The position numbers were made by a program, and so were the translations under genes. Shown in pieces: positions 51,505 through 51,536 of a stretch of DNA of 51,536 bases; positions within the stretch are counted from its first letter, which is position 1; every line of letters begins with the position of its first letter. The stretch spans positions 1 to 51,536 of the forward strand of contig JAEWYQ010000043.1 of NCBI GenBank assembly GCA_023395555.1, given 5' to 3'. Origin of the DNA: Bacillota bacterium. GTDB lineage: Bacteria; Bacillota; Clostridia; Lachnospirales; Lachnospiraceae. Under the pieces are notes generated by a model, which worked only from the letters and a program-made list of their open reading frames with translations, searched no databases and was not told the origin of the DNA.

Positions 51505-51536
51505 CACAATGCACCTTGATAACTGAACAGTGAAAC
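51505..51536 (+). other. rRNA operon leader (boxA-like region)
   Basis: The window ends in GCACCTTGATAACTGAACAG, a sequence pattern commonly found ahead of 16S rRNA in clostridia and bacilli. The 16S gene itself is not in view. Confidence 0.65.

Noticed and set aside
1..51536. CRISPR arrays, tRNA genes, integrases, transposases, phage genes
   Set aside because: No regular spaced repeats, cloverleaf-like sequence or mobile-element protein motifs were seen.

Overview
The window reads as a chromosomal segment of an anaerobic low-to-mid GC Firmicute, most likely a Lachnospiraceae-type clostridium. Supporting signs are strong AGGAGG ribosome sites, frequent TTG/GTG starts, HemZ, a DUF4317 protein, clostridial-type HisS, rubrerythrin, P-II-like proteins and many canonical sigma-A promoters (TTGACA-17-TATAAT class). 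No phage, integrase, transposase, CRISPR array or tRNA gene was found. The last 200 bases look like the tandem promoters and leader of a ribosomal RNA operon whose 16S gene lies just outside the window.

Layout. 1-3.2 kb: the end of the (p)ppGpp synthetase/hydrolase gene rel, a metallo-beta-lactamase-fold hydrolase and hemZ. 3.2-8.5 kb: a two-component system followed by an ABC ATPase and a large FtsX-type permease, with phased TAAG repeats between the two halves. 8.5-9.8 kb: hisS. 9.9-16.9 kb: a compact chemosensory operon (mcp-cheA-cheW-cheY-cheR-cheB) behind a perfect consensus promoter and with no flagellar genes, followed by a frameshifted acetyltransferase remnant. 17.3-19.4 kb (minus strand): an AraC/GyrI-like regulator and a TetR-flavodoxin pair with a double palindromic operator. 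19.5-22.8 kb: a truncated aldo/keto reductase, then a fluoride-resistance operon with promoter, fluoride riboswitch, overlapping terminator, cation/proton antiporter and CLC-F type fluoride exporter. 23-24.9 kb: an ECF sigma factor and its probable membrane anti-sigma partner behind a structured leader. 25.1-30.4 kb: an alpha-mannoside operon (GH38 mannosidase, unknown protein, GPH symporter). 30.5-35.5 kb: ArsC/Spx-like protein, rhamnose mutarotase, a DUF1538 membrane protein with two P-II-like proteins, DUF4317 and an MGMT-family protein. 36-46.9 kb: cell-wall and housekeeping genes (CAP-domain exoprotein, VanY-type peptidase, rubrerythrin, DUF2935, YitT, membrane XRE regulator, exported protein, Gfo/Idh/MocA oxidoreductase) and a second two-component system. 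46.9-49.3 kb: a 196-bp fold-back element, a lipoprotein, a PH-domain protein and a DeoR regulator. 49.6-51.3 kb: sucrose phosphorylase, then a fused GH38/GH3 glycosidase remnant.

The best candidates for something under-described are the DUF1538-PII-PII cassette, in which a twofold-repeated membrane protein sits with two P-II-like subunits behind a promoter whose predicted start coincides with the ATG, and the 196-bp fold-back element at 46.9 kb. The fluoride operon is the clearest complete regulatory story. Several decayed genes (acetyltransferase, aldo/keto reductase, mannosidase/glucosidase fusion) show active gene loss. All calls were made by reading the sequence; no database search was run.
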